DNA of 64,000 bases from Lepidonotus clava. Its lineage: Eukaryota; Annelida; Polychaeta; Phyllodocida; Polynoidae. The notes beneath the pieces were generated by a model. It saw only the letters and a list, made by a program, of their open reading frames with translations, made no database searches and had not been told where the DNA came from. Both the position numbers and the translations under genes were made by a program. Positions 53,942 to 64,000 of this stretch are shown here, piece after piece; position 1 is the first letter of the stretch; each line of letters begins with the position of its first letter. The stretch covers positions 28,855,629 to 28,919,628 of the forward strand of contig OW387147.1 in the NCBI GenBank assembly GCA_936440205.1. The letters are read 5' to 3'.

Positions 53942-56206
53942 GTCAGAAAAAATTGGTTCTTAGACTGACCAGGAGACACTGCCAAGACACTCTAGTTCAG
54001 CTCATTACCCTGAGGGTTGACAGGGACAATTGACTCCAGGAAATGAACCATTCATAGTATGAACCTTGGGAGAGGTTTGAATATCACATGCATTAATGAT
54101 AATGCTAAGCAGGTTTATTAAACGTTTTGCACAGTGGAGTGTCAATGAAGTGTCCCTCTCCCTAGGCTTGGTATCAGACCAGGGTTTGTAGATACGATAT
54201 GGTACTTGACCTCGTCCTACCACCCTTTACTAAGCAACCCATAAACTTCGCAAGGTGACCTGACAGTGTACACATTCTAGGATCAGCCCAATTCATACTG
54301 CCGTAAAACATAACTTTAGTCGGGGCCTGAGCATGCGGTTTCCAAATTGGGAAGGACTCGTAAACTGCTTTTTCTTAGTAAATTATTTGTACCTAAAGGC
54401 TAGGCCTATTCTGTGAAGTCTTGGCATCATGTTTGCTTCATTTCAAAAGAGGCACAAAGGACAATCTGAGGCTGAACTATAAAGGGAAACACTAAAATCA
54501 ACAGTGCGACACAGACGTTTTTAAAATTTGACATGCGACATGGAGTCTTAATGACATGACAGGGAGCTTTAAAACCTTAGTGACATGCAACATGGACATT
54601 TCATAAATTTAATTTGACATGCGACATGGAGAAAAATAAGCGACAGATACATGCAACATTGCCGTTTTTAGAATTCGACATGTGACATTGGGACCCCCCC
54701 CCCCCGCCAATCCGTTCAGAGCCCCGATAAATCACAAATAAATCGATTGATGCTCACTCCATGTGCTGTCTGAAAGGGCTTTTGGGTAGATGGAGATGCA
54801 TGAGACATTGGTGGCAATGGGCTAGATCTGGGACCGACCCCTGGGGGCTTAGGGGTAATCAGGGGACTAATTGAACGGGCTAACACCTCCATATGGGCAA
54901 TTTCCGGGGACAGCAGCCTGTCTGCTCACACTTTGCCAACGAAGTATGGCGCTAAAACTCTTTTAGAAATCAATTTAAGACTTGAGGCCAAAGTTTGGAA
55001 TATTTACAACTTCTTGACCAACTGATGAAAAAAATCAGTCTTGCTAGAAATTTGTCAAATTCAAGACCGTTTAAAGCCTTAAATTTGGTATAGGTCTTCG
55101 GACACTCTCTCAGACGGAACAAAATCAGCTGGACACCTTTAACTATGGGGGAACTATTACATTATTCATTTGTACTATATCCCAAGGGTGATAGTCCTTT
55201 AAAGCTCATTCAAATGGAAATGCATTAACTAAAGGTCTACAACCAATAATATATGTACTCAACAATTCTCGGTCACTAGCGATATTTCATCAGTGATCAC
55301 TCATATACAGATACTTATGGCAATATAATCATTGGCAAATATTTCGATTTTTTATAATGAAATACCGAGAACAATTATGTATTAATTTAAGATGATATTG
55401 CATTTGATTCCTGAGCACCTGGATAAAAAAACTTCTTCCAAATGATTTCCCCAAAATAAACTTTGACACATTATTTCCTGTTCAGTGCTCAACATCGTCT
55501 GAAGAAAGCGCATAGTTTGTGATCAAACACTTTGTTTGCTTTTTTTCCTGTGGTGAGATAGATATGGAAAGGGCAATCAAAACATATTTTGATATCCCTT
55601 TTAGATTAGAAAACTGCTATTGTAGGTATCCAATATACCGCTCATTCATATATCTTTAATAAGAGTCAAAATCTACATTTTCCTCGCTAGTATTACCATC
55701 CATTTATTAGGAAAGGGATACAGACTTTATATTGACATCAGAACCCTGTTACTATACCTCCTAAAACTGATTAATTTTTGTCCACACAACGATGAGCACA
55801 AGTTTTATTTTGCAGTTTCATCACTAATATCAGGAAATGAAGTAACTTTTATAGGAGTGTAAAATTGCTTAAGCAATATCTGATAGCAAAAATCAATTAA
55901 TTTTCATAAACCTTTCCGGATGTTTATTGGCAGTGGAACTTCATAATACAGTTTATAGCTTTTATAGCTGTGAAGTTGTTTCTATGGATTATTATGACAA
56001 CTTTTGAAAATCATTTTAAAATTATTTGCCGAAATCTGCGACTCAAAATGAACATATGTAATATTAGGTACGGCACCAAACAAAAGAATATAAATAATCC
56101 TATTCTGAAACGGTTAAGCTTCTGACTTAAGACGGACATTGATTGAAGGCTAAGCCAAACCTTATTAAACAAAACTTCATATGACTCGTTCAGCAATAGA
56201 GCACCA
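53942..56206. other. Host DNA downstream of TERT
   Basis: No gene is recognised. Near 54500-54690 there are about four loose repeats of GACATGCGACATGGA, ending in a C homopolymer near 54693. Confidence 0.5.
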
Positions 56207-56212
56207 TTTATT
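56207..56212 (-). terminator. TERT: Poly(A) signal of TERT
   Basis: AATAAA on the minus strand, about 58 bases past the TERT stop codon. Its position suits the end of a short 3' UTR. Confidence 0.6.
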
Positions 56213-56269
56213 CTGAGAATTGACAATACACTCTGTGTACAGCAATGTAGAGCTAGTGTCCCTTGTCCT

Positions 56270-56335
56270 TCACAAAAGAGCTATCTGCGTAACGCCGCTG
56301 GTCGTCGTTTTAAACCATGTAAGGTCATCTCGGGT
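56270..56335 (-). CDS. TERT: TERT last exon
   Basis: A 66-bp coding end with acceptor TTTCAG. It encodes TRDDLTWFKTTTSGVTQIAL and a final Leu before the stop. Length and position match the short C-terminal end of TERT. Confidence 0.75.
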   Translation of the reverse strand, partial: TRDDLTWFKTTTSGVTQIALL

Positions 56336-59300
56336 CTGAAAGGCAAAATGAAAAGAAACTTATAATTACAAACCCAGGAGCAGATATTCATGGACATAAT
56401 GCATTTCTGTGATAGATAAAATCCTCCTTGCAGTCTATTACAACTGGTTTCCATAAATCAAATATAAAAAAATCACAATGTCGTCAAACTGTAGATTTTT
56501 AAATGATGTTTATGATGTCAGTCAAATATTTGAAAATAGCATTTCTTGTCTTAATGTCTATACCCGAATCAATGTGACAAGTAGAAAGTATTGATTAACC
56601 GGTACTATCCTGAAATGCATTTTACATTCTAAAATTTTATATGAAAATGATATTCATAGAAATCGTGAATTTTATTGCGATAATATCACATAAATATCAA
56701 GTAGCTTGCCAATACTATTTCACAGCTGCTTAGAAAACACATTATCGTTATAGCATTTGCACCAATACCAGGCACGAGTAAATCCTTATGGCAATAAAGC
56801 CTTTCTGCTTACCATGGATTTACTGATGTGGCGTTGGTGCCTTCGGAGTGCCACTTCTAACCGTCGGTACCTACTCCTTCTACCGGCCAGAGTTTGAACC
56901 ACGGCAGCAAGGAACACCCTAGGCAACAATAAAAGTATTTTACCCATATGACCCTTAAGCTTGATGCAATCTATATGGAATAAAATTGACGGTAATGCGA
57001 CATTATAAATTGACGGTAATTCGACATTATAGATTTAGAGTATCTTTTGTCTACTCACCATGTCACGTCCGATTCGGTTAGAGCGGGCGTGGAACTCACC
57101 TGCTGACAAGATGTTCATCGATATAATGGATGTAGGGATTAAATATTGACTAAAGGAAGATGGCACTACTTACTATGCATTTACTAGGTTCAGATATGAA
57201 ACAGTCCATTATTTTGTAAATTTTAGTTTCCACATAGCAGGGTTGCCACAGACCTGAGACATCAAAATTCCCTGACTTTTTCCTGACCAATTTTATTTTC
57301 CCCTGACAAATAAAGCCTTGAACCACCCCTGGAACTGTCATTTCCTCCCACTTAGTATGGGACTTGAGAAAAACACAATACCTTAACATTTTTCTTAACA
57401 ACACCTGTAACCAAGGCAATGCTGCTGGATTGCAGCAAGATCCCTTCAAATCACAATATTCCTGTCATGGGACCATAATTTACAAAAATTAATAGTTTTT
57501 GCCACACCGGATTCTTGTGACTCTTGACTCATGGATTTGGAAATTCCATTTTCCCTGACTTTTTCTTCTTCTAAATTCCACCTTTCCCTGACCAATTCCA
57601 AAATTCCCTGACTTCTCCCTGACCTTAAAAAAATAACGTTCCCCTGACCTGTGGCAACCCTGAATGAACAAGCAAAGGAACCACATGGTTTCTAAAATAG
57701 CTCACGTCTAAAGTTGATGACAAAGTTATTCAAAGGATGTAACAAGTGACTTTATATGAAGTCAATTTCACTGAACAATTGCTTATGGCAACCTTCTATG
57801 ATGTTCTGCGCATGGGAAATCTTATTACGATTTCTCAAATCATTTTTTAATATTAAATTTTCATATAATTAATACTGCTTTAACAGTTCCTTACCCGCCT
57901 TAGCTTGTGGAGGTAGAGTTTGCCAACAGCCTGGGCCAGTTTGAGGAGGATACCTACAAACATAAAGATGTACTCTATTGTGAACAACAATGAACAACGG
58001 ATATTATAAACGAGTCAAGAACCTGTCCATTAAAACATGCATTATGGGTCATGTGTCGGCAAGGTTATTTACAACACACGATAATTAAGAAGATTCTTCT
58101 TGGACTTTTTTTACTTTTTGTTTATCTACATAATCCGTTTTTAAAAGGTTCAAATTTATATTTCAAATATTTTCATACAGCCAACGGATGTAACATGCTA
58201 TTATTTTTCCATACTTTTTCAACATTATTTTTCAACAATTATTATTCTGCGGTAAGATACAAGAAAATGGGGAGCTGCCCCCGAGAGAATGTTGTGCTTC
58301 CAAAGGCTACATGCATAGCTCTAACACCTTCTATCCCCTTACCTGTGAAGAAGGGGAGGTTGTGGCTCGCGTTCCGGTTGACTGGTAAAGCCTCATTACA
58401 GCACATGAACCTGTGGGCGAGAAGTTGGGCCATCTGGTGGAGATTGGCGGTCACGGTCGGCCGACTGCACACGGCACTGTCCACCAGTATCAGCTGACAC
58501 TGCAGCTTGGCGCACCTGAAATGTACAGTAACAAACATTATCCCAACAGAAACTTAGGACCTGTCTGTTAAGTTCTCTAGTTTCCTAGGTACAATAACCA
58601 CGTTTTGAAACAGAAAACACCTTTGATATCTGGTAGTAATTATAATTGTCATATTTTTACAATTTTCGTGTAATTTGGATTTTTTGTTGCAACTCTTTCA
58701 GTTGTGTAATTATTACTTATCACTAGAGCCCACTGTACAAGTACTATAAGCTTTAAAGTTTAAAGTTTCAAATTTTGGAATTTTTATATCTTGATTACCG
58801 TATGAGTTTGGGGAGGATGACGGCTCCCGGTGTGTGTGAGGTGTCATACGTCAAGATGTCGGAGGCTCCTGACAAATAAAGCGAAAAATCAATAAGTGTT
58901 TAAATACTCCTTACAGACCAGCACGTTATGCCTGTATGGAACTCTCATTTTGAGACTAGTCTGTAAAGGGAATTCCTTCGACACCAATTCATTAAATGAG
59001 TATTGTTCATCTAAGTGTACAGCTGCAGATTTGACCACCTATCTTATCTCTATACAGGGCACATCTGCTCCCATACTCCTTCTCCTTCATCTCTCAGCCT
59101 TTCTACAGGACACTATAACCTTTACAAACACAAAGCAGGGACAACGCAGTAGCAATACAATACATGTCACTTTACTATTACCCGTCCCAAAGAAAAATGG
59201 ACACTAAAGGTCTTGAACGTGCTTTGTTGTGCTGTCTAAGCACCAACCTATAAGGGCATAAGCCCTTTTGGGGCCCTTTCGGCCGACTCAGGATATTGCC

Positions 59301-62300
59301 GATATTCATCATCTAACCTCCGCACTGCATCCGCATCCGTCCCCTGATGCATCCTGCTCCTCCGTCTGCCGCTTTAAAGTCTGTCCACCAGAGGTGTTAA
59401 CTTCAATTCTTTGGTTATAGCCTCAGTTACACTGAGCTGCATTTCAAACACACTGGACGGTTCAATTAAGCCGAGTCTAAAGCTTTAAAACGATTACATA
59501 TGATCAAAACATATCTTTTCCGTGACCCCTGGCTATGATTATGATTACAACAATGCACATTTTTCGACAGAATGCTAATTCTAATATATACATGAAGTTA
59601 TCGCAATATTGAAATACCATGGTAAAATCGCTGAATCGGTAGTATCATGTTCCACACAAGACTACGACGCGAATCGACGTGAAATTAAAATAAAAGCTAT
59701 TGGAAATCCATTTTCTCTGCTTTTTCATTGGTAGTCTGAAAGCGGTGTAGACCAGTGGGAACTCTCAGCTGAGTATCCATCACTTAACCTTACCACTGAG
59801 CCTATTTACGGACCGTCGATCCATTCTCTACTCCAGGCACCCGTCTCCTCTGCCTGGTCTAACTTGTTCACTTTAAACCTAATCATCACCCTTAGGACCT
59901 AGTATTTTGTATGGGATCTCACTAACTTTGGCCAATAACACTACCACAAAATGCATATCTATATTAACATATTTATATTCTCTAAAAAATACAATAGAGG
60001 AAATATGCTGCATCCTACGGGTCCTTTTAGATTTAGGGAAATATGTCTCCATGCAGTTTCCACACAAATGCCTTCATAACAGCGACAAATCTCCTAGACT
60101 GAATACATATAGCAGAAGGACAATATCAAAAAGGCACTTGCGATAACGTAAATCTTAGAAAATATGACACTTTAATACATGTCCAGGGACTTTATTTGAA
60201 CACTGAAGTTCTTCCACGAGTCCAATTTACCGACATAAAGCCAGTTTTTATGAATATCTAGCGATTTATTGTAAGGATGGAAAAAACAGGTACTAAGAGG
60301 CGAGAATTGCAGACACAGATGAAATATGGTCAAGACTTGCCTAACTCAGCTTACTCAGCCATCCTTAAGGACCTACGTCATGTGTATTAGGTTGTTTACA
60401 CCTTTATGGGCGGCCGACGTATACCACGGTCACACTAACACACAGAAAGTACATTGAACTGGGGAAGCCCTTCTTAGTTTACGAAAGCACTTTGGATATA
60501 GTACCACGCGTGACAGACAAATATTGTTTTCCCATTTTAGGTCCATTTCAACAGCTTCTTCTTTATCAATGACTTCAATCCCCGCCCTATCACCATCACG
60601 TTTAGTTTACGGTATTAAGTCAATAAACCCATCCCTGTGTACATCAACATGAAATTTTACTATGAAATTACATAGCAATCTCTTCCTGATTTAATCCCCC
60701 CAAACAATGGTGTAAAACAAAATGAACCATATTGATTTGGTTGACAAGTTGCTCCTAAACTTTATAAAATGCAGCTTTATATTGTTTTCCCCCCATAGGA
60801 ACCAATGTTAAAGCCTGTCAGACCAACCTATCATGTCCAACCATAATAAGTTTGCCCTAGAATACATCGTTTTGATTACTGGCAAACCTGAAAATCTGGC
60901 AATTGGTAAAATTTGATAAATCATAATGTTTTATCAGTACTTTGGGATTTAGAAAAACATCATTCTTGGTTATTTCAGTAACCCCAACTCTAGGAGACAA
61001 GGATGGCTTATACTGTAATTTTGTCCAACCCTGGTACATACCCAAAGTGGAATGGGCTTATTGCATGGCTCCTCCTGTAGTGTGAATCAGGTAGGATCAG
61101 GTAGGAGCGGATGACATAACTCAGCCTGAGGCCCTCCTTCTGAGGCCACGCGGGGCCGTAATATGCCATCTAAGGTATGGTATTAGGTGCCGGGATCTAC
61201 TAAAATAGAATCGGCAGCCAGTGATTAGCGGTTATGACCCGGGGTGAGAAACAGGGGATTCCAACTACCTGAGGACTGCCAGACGCACCAAGACCTGCAT
61301 TCTGATATCAGGGGATCTTCCCATTGGCATAGTGCAACACCTCAGTGCAGAAAGGTGCACGTGTCCACCAACACCTTGCTAAAATCATTACTGTCGCGAT
61401 GGTATTGCCGGTAATAGATTTTATGCCTGAATATACAGGTTAAAGGGAAGGCCTTCTTCTTTTTTTTTTTTTTTTTTTTTTTTTAAATTGATTTTATTGG
61501 GTCCACAGGGTTCGGCTTAGCCGATCTTCCACCCGCTCCCCTTTGCTTATACATAAATTGAGAATTTACGGGGGCAGGTGGGTATTATGCCAATTAACTT
61601 ATGTCAACATTTTGCATTCATAAAAGTTTTATTTTTTATTTACATGGAGACAGATTGAGAACAGACCAATACAGTTATAGTGAAAAGATAATTAATGAAC
61701 CAGTACCATTAACTAGTTACAAACTTGGACACACCCCTGTTATCCCAACAGACAGTGCGCAACACTTTGGTTGCACACCAACTCCCACTGGAGCTCTATG
61801 CACCACATCACCTTGGAGAGGTTGGACTGAGCACGAATCAGAGCCTGGTCCTGGGATCCAGGCACCTCAAGTGGTAGCAACAACTCGCCGACACACTTAG
61901 CCACCTATTCCATGCTTTAACTTGATAACCTAACCCCCTGCTGCCATTTCCACCTAACGACCTATTCCTAGCCCTAGTAACTGTCTTTAACGATGCTTGG
62001 CATCTATTAGGTACGGATGGCATCAGGTCATCAGACCTATATAGTCTTATATTAGCTCCTTGAACGCACCGAGTGAATACCACACCTAACGAACCCTTGG
62101 CCTAGATCTGATTCAAAGAACCAATAGTTAAGAAGCCACGTGTGTCCGGAGGTCATTATAGAAAACTTTTCTATACAACATCATGCATTTTATACTAACC
62201 CAGTAACTAGCACAAGGTCACAGGTGGAATTATGGAAGAAAAGTATCGGTTACAAAACCGAAAAAACCCGGGTTATTCGTCTTCTTTTTCTATATATCTA

Positions 62301-64000
62301 AAAATAATTATTGAGGTTCAGACATGGGGAAAGGGATACGAAATATCGAGCGAATGACCGATTGATTTTAAACAAGAAGATGCCAGCGCGAGTGAAGCCG
62401 CCCGCCCGCCATTTTCCTCTATTATCGTTCACCAACACGCGGAGAACACTAACCTTTTCTCCGATGCCGATCGGTCATATCGACATAATTCTTCATGGTA
62501 TATCGACCCAGACCAGCTCCTGATATTAGTAATCCATAATGTATACTCCATGAGGCTTGACGATGCCGATTTAAGGCGTAAATAGCGGTTAATCGCGGAG
62601 GAGTCCAACACGCGGTCCGACCTAGCCAGCGCCATCTTGGCCTCTGATGCAATGCGCTGTGGTTTGACAGGTCTGACTGCGCGAGATGCGCTTCGTCCCG
62701 GAAGGGAGTACGCATGAAAACTAGTTCGTGAAGAAATGCGATTTTCTGGGTTTATATCGACATATAGCTTCCCAACATATCGGCATCATCAATAAAAGAT
62801 CGGCATAGACCTATATGGCGCGTTAAGTCGACTGAAACGCGCGCGAAATAGGCGAAATAGGCGAGCAAGCCCGACCTAGTTTCCGATCGGAGGCCGGGCC
62901 CCGCCATGCTCGCCGTCTTCACCCTACTTAACATAATTTATTCAACTGGGTCGAACACTACACTCCAATCCGGGACGCTAGGCTTTTCAATGCTGATGCG
63001 TTGATCGATGTTATACAGTTTGACACTGTCATTCTCCGACCCGATCTCGGCTAATGCTTTTTCAATGGTCAATTTCTGGTATAGACTTTACATAGGCACA
63101 GCATTACGACCGGAAGCAGGTCGAAATTTGCGATCTTGTCGCCGCTGGTCCTGTTATAGTTCAATGGCGTTTCCCGCCTTTTTGACCAAGTCAGTATACC
63201 CGGGCGAGATTCGATTTGATCGATCATATTTCGAAGATGACTGGATAATACAGCGAGCCCGGGTAAAAAGACAGACATGGAGGTTAGCGGCTAAGAGGCT
63301 GGAAGTTAAGTTCAGAAGTTGTATGTAAATATTTGAATTCGATGTTCAAATCAGTTGTCAAAACATGCATATCTATAAGGTGCAGAGAAGAGCAATTCAG
63401 ATTCACAATTCAAAACTATGTACAAATTGGACATACTTGATTTTGAGTTAATGTTGACTTACTGAGGCAGGTGTACCGTGTGTAGTCAGCCATGACCTCC
63501 AGGGTCTCCGTGTTGAGGAGCAGCCCACACCATGGGAACAGGGCTGGGAAATAGAATGGGTAAAATAATGTGAGTTTTGGCAGTTCAAACATCCGAAAGT
63601 GGAGACGGGCTAGCTACATGAGGATTCCCCCCCCCCCCCCCTGCTGTCCCCCAATCGTAACTTGGTACAATGATTTAAAGCCTGAGGGCCAAATAGCTTG
63701 TAAGAATTTCAAATGCGTCAATAACAGATTTTTCTTTCAAGAGTTAAAAACGGTAGTAAGCTCTAGCATTGGGATTATTCATGGACTTTAATATATCAAT
63801 ACCCTGTAGATCAAACCACAGATCTACAGTGCACTTCCCCAACGTATAACACCGTTCTGCCTTTGCAGACAACCGCAATAAAGCAAAACAAACGGTCTTT
63901 TTGTTCCGTCCATCTATCCCTAAAAGAAAAAAACACACACAATGTCCCAAGATATAGGAGTGAGCTGACCTTTCGGAGACAAACTGCTGACCTCAGGCCG
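56270..64000 (-). CDS. TERT: Telomerase reverse transcriptase, 3' part (eight exons)
   Basis: TERT extends chromosome ends by copying its RNA template. The window holds the end of the reverse-transcriptase domain and the whole C-terminal thumb (CTE) on the minus strand; the 5' exons lie beyond 64000. Key evidence is LFPWCGLLLNTETLEV, nearly identical to human TERT LFPWCGLLLDTRTLEV. It is followed by CLRASDILTY (human [10 protein letters not shown]), a CQLILVDS helix, AHRFMCCNEALPVN, PALTESDVTWVF and a short final exon ending in a stop. All eight exons have GT-AG borders and compatible phases, and no disruption is seen in them. The gene is probably functional. Introns hold MITEs and a 4.6-kb intron (58869-63462). 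Exons are listed separately. Confidence 0.9.
56813..56918 (-). CDS. TERT: TERT exon (C-terminal helices)
   Basis: A 106-bp exon with acceptor GCCTAG and donor GTAAGC. It encodes VFLAAVVQTLAGRRSRYRRL and ALRRHQRHISKSM, parallel to human [25 protein letters not shown]. Confidence 0.85.
57059..57099 (-). CDS. TERT: TERT exon (thumb domain)
   Basis: A 41-bp exon encoding VSSTPALTESDVT, parallel to human AAGPLPSEAVQ. The acceptor is a CAGCAG doublet, so an alternative start three bases earlier (57102) keeps the frame. Donor GTGAGT. Confidence 0.8.
57238..57662. mobile_element. MITE with CAGGGTTGCCACAG ends, in a TERT intron
   Basis: It starts CAGGGTTGCCACAGACCTG and ends CTGTGGCAACCCTG, a terminal inverted repeat of about 14 bases. 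The interior has repeated AATTCCCTGACTTTTTCC and its variants. The ends look like hAT-type tips. No exact 8-bp flank duplication is seen. It is related in style to the 53667-53941 element. Confidence 0.65.
57895..57953 (-). CDS. TERT: TERT exon (thumb domain)
   Basis: A 59-bp exon encoding ILLKLAQAVGKLYLHKLRR, in place of human VISDTASLCYSILKAKN. Acceptor TTTGTAG, donor GTAAGG. Confidence 0.85.
58343..58515 (-). CDS. TERT: TERT exon (thumb domain)
   Basis: A 173-bp exon with acceptor TTTCAG and donor GTAAGG. It contains CAKLQCQLILVDS and LLAHRFMCCNEALPVN, parallel to human LRLKCHSLFLDLQVNS and LLLQAYRFHACVLQLP. Confidence 0.9.
58799..58868 (-). CDS. TERT: TERT exon (start of CTE)
   Basis: A 70-bp exon with acceptor TTGTCAG and donor GTAATC. 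It encodes ASDILTYDTSHTPGAVILPK followed by LI, aligning with human [20 protein letters not shown]. Phases on both sides match the neighbours. Confidence 0.88.
61459..62105 (-). mobile_element. Poly(A)-tailed retroposed sequence
   Basis: A run of more than 20 T on the plus strand (61461-61484) is the tail of a minus-strand insertion: AATAAAATCAATTT directly precedes the A-run. The body upstream on the minus strand lacks an identifiable reverse transcriptase. It could be the 3' end of a LINE or a processed transcript. The upstream limit is uncertain. Confidence 0.4.
62380..62720. promoter_or_regulatory. CpG-rich, YY1/ETS-like block inside the TERT intron
   Basis: A CpG-rich patch contains CCGCCATTTTCC and GCGCCATCTTGGC (YY1-like) and CCCGGAAGG (ETS-like). 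This resembles a TATA-less promoter or intronic enhancer. No transcript start can be placed. Confidence 0.35.
63463..63543 (-). CDS. TERT: TERT exon with LFPWCGLLL
   Basis: An 81-bp exon with acceptor CCCAG and donor GTAAGT. It encodes LFPWCGLLLNTETLEVMADY and a short tail, the most conserved segment at the RT/CTE boundary of TERT. Confidence 0.92.
63629..63642. repeat. C homopolymer
   Basis: A run of about 14 C within TERT intron sequence. Confidence 0.85.
63970..64000 (-). CDS. TERT: TERT exon (partial, runs off the window)
   Basis: The 3' end of an exon with donor GTCAGC at 63969 and below. It encodes RPEVSSLSPK plus one base, corresponding to the variable stretch just before the LFPWCG motif. 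The phase fits the next exon. Confidence 0.6.

Larger units (their letters stand above)
58869..63462 (-). other. TERT: 4.6-kb TERT intron
   Basis: The large intron between the LFPWCG exon and the next. It contains a retroposed-looking poly(A)-tailed segment, a CpG-rich block and no recognisable gene. Confidence 0.75.

Noticed and set aside
59240-59400. Possible LINE 3' end and a CTCF-like CCACCAGAGG near 59387
   Set aside because: No reverse-transcriptase fragment and the motif lacks the final conserved bases.
1-64000. CRISPR arrays, bacterial operons, rRNA or canonical tRNA genes
   Set aside because: None is seen; splice sites, MITEs and TERT show animal nuclear DNA, and the tandem arrays have no spacer structure.

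Overview
The window looks like nuclear DNA of a bilaterian animal, most likely a marine invertebrate. It has long gene-poor, repeat-rich stretches, GT-AG introns, MITEs and minisatellites. It also carries the 3' part of a telomerase reverse transcriptase (TERT) gene on the minus strand at the right edge. No species can be named from the sequence.

Layout. Positions 1-24260 are gene-poor host DNA. They hold several minisatellites, foldback MITEs, a tRNA-related SINE-like block, a decayed Tc1/mariner fragment, a TTAA-flanked piggyBac-like element, and two CpG-rich promoter-like blocks near 17.5 kb and 20-21 kb. No protein gene is recognised there.

Positions 24267-53403 are one 29.1-kb Polinton/Maverick-type element (adintovirus-like). 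It is flanked on both sides by the identical 6-bp AATATA and is visibly more AT-rich than the host DNA. It carries all six hallmark modules: protein-primed family B DNA polymerase, retroviral-type integrase, FtsK/HerA packaging ATPase, adenain-type cysteine protease, double jelly-roll major capsid protein and single jelly-roll penton protein. It also has small basic virion-like proteins, a zinc-ribbon protein, a PC4-like protein, a RING-like protein, a block of four orphan genes, a dUTPase, a tandem-death-domain protein, and a plus-strand gene for a mucin-like type I membrane glycoprotein built from duplicated exon cassettes. Nearly all genes lie on the minus strand in a compact array. The glycoprotein gene diverges from them across a 1.4-kb control region with CTCF-like motifs and a GC-rich hairpin. 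The element is a fossil but a fairly young one: most of its genes are still open, about two core genes look interrupted about once each, and a 2.0-kb TIR DNA transposon with a GCAC target duplication sits inside it.

Positions 53410-64000 return to host DNA. The last eight TERT exons lie on the minus strand (the first only partly inside), with a poly(A) signal just after the stop. The Polinton sits about 2.9 kb past the TERT stop codon. TERT introns carry a MITE with CAGGGTTGCC ends, an apparently retroposed poly(A)-tailed sequence and a CpG-rich, YY1/ETS-like block.

The element genes fit together as replication (PolB, dUTPase), integration (integrase), packaging and capsid (ATPase, protease, MCP, penton, small basic proteins) and host interaction (death-domain protein, membrane glycoprotein, RING-like protein). 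The host-interaction set and the orphan block are the most novel content.
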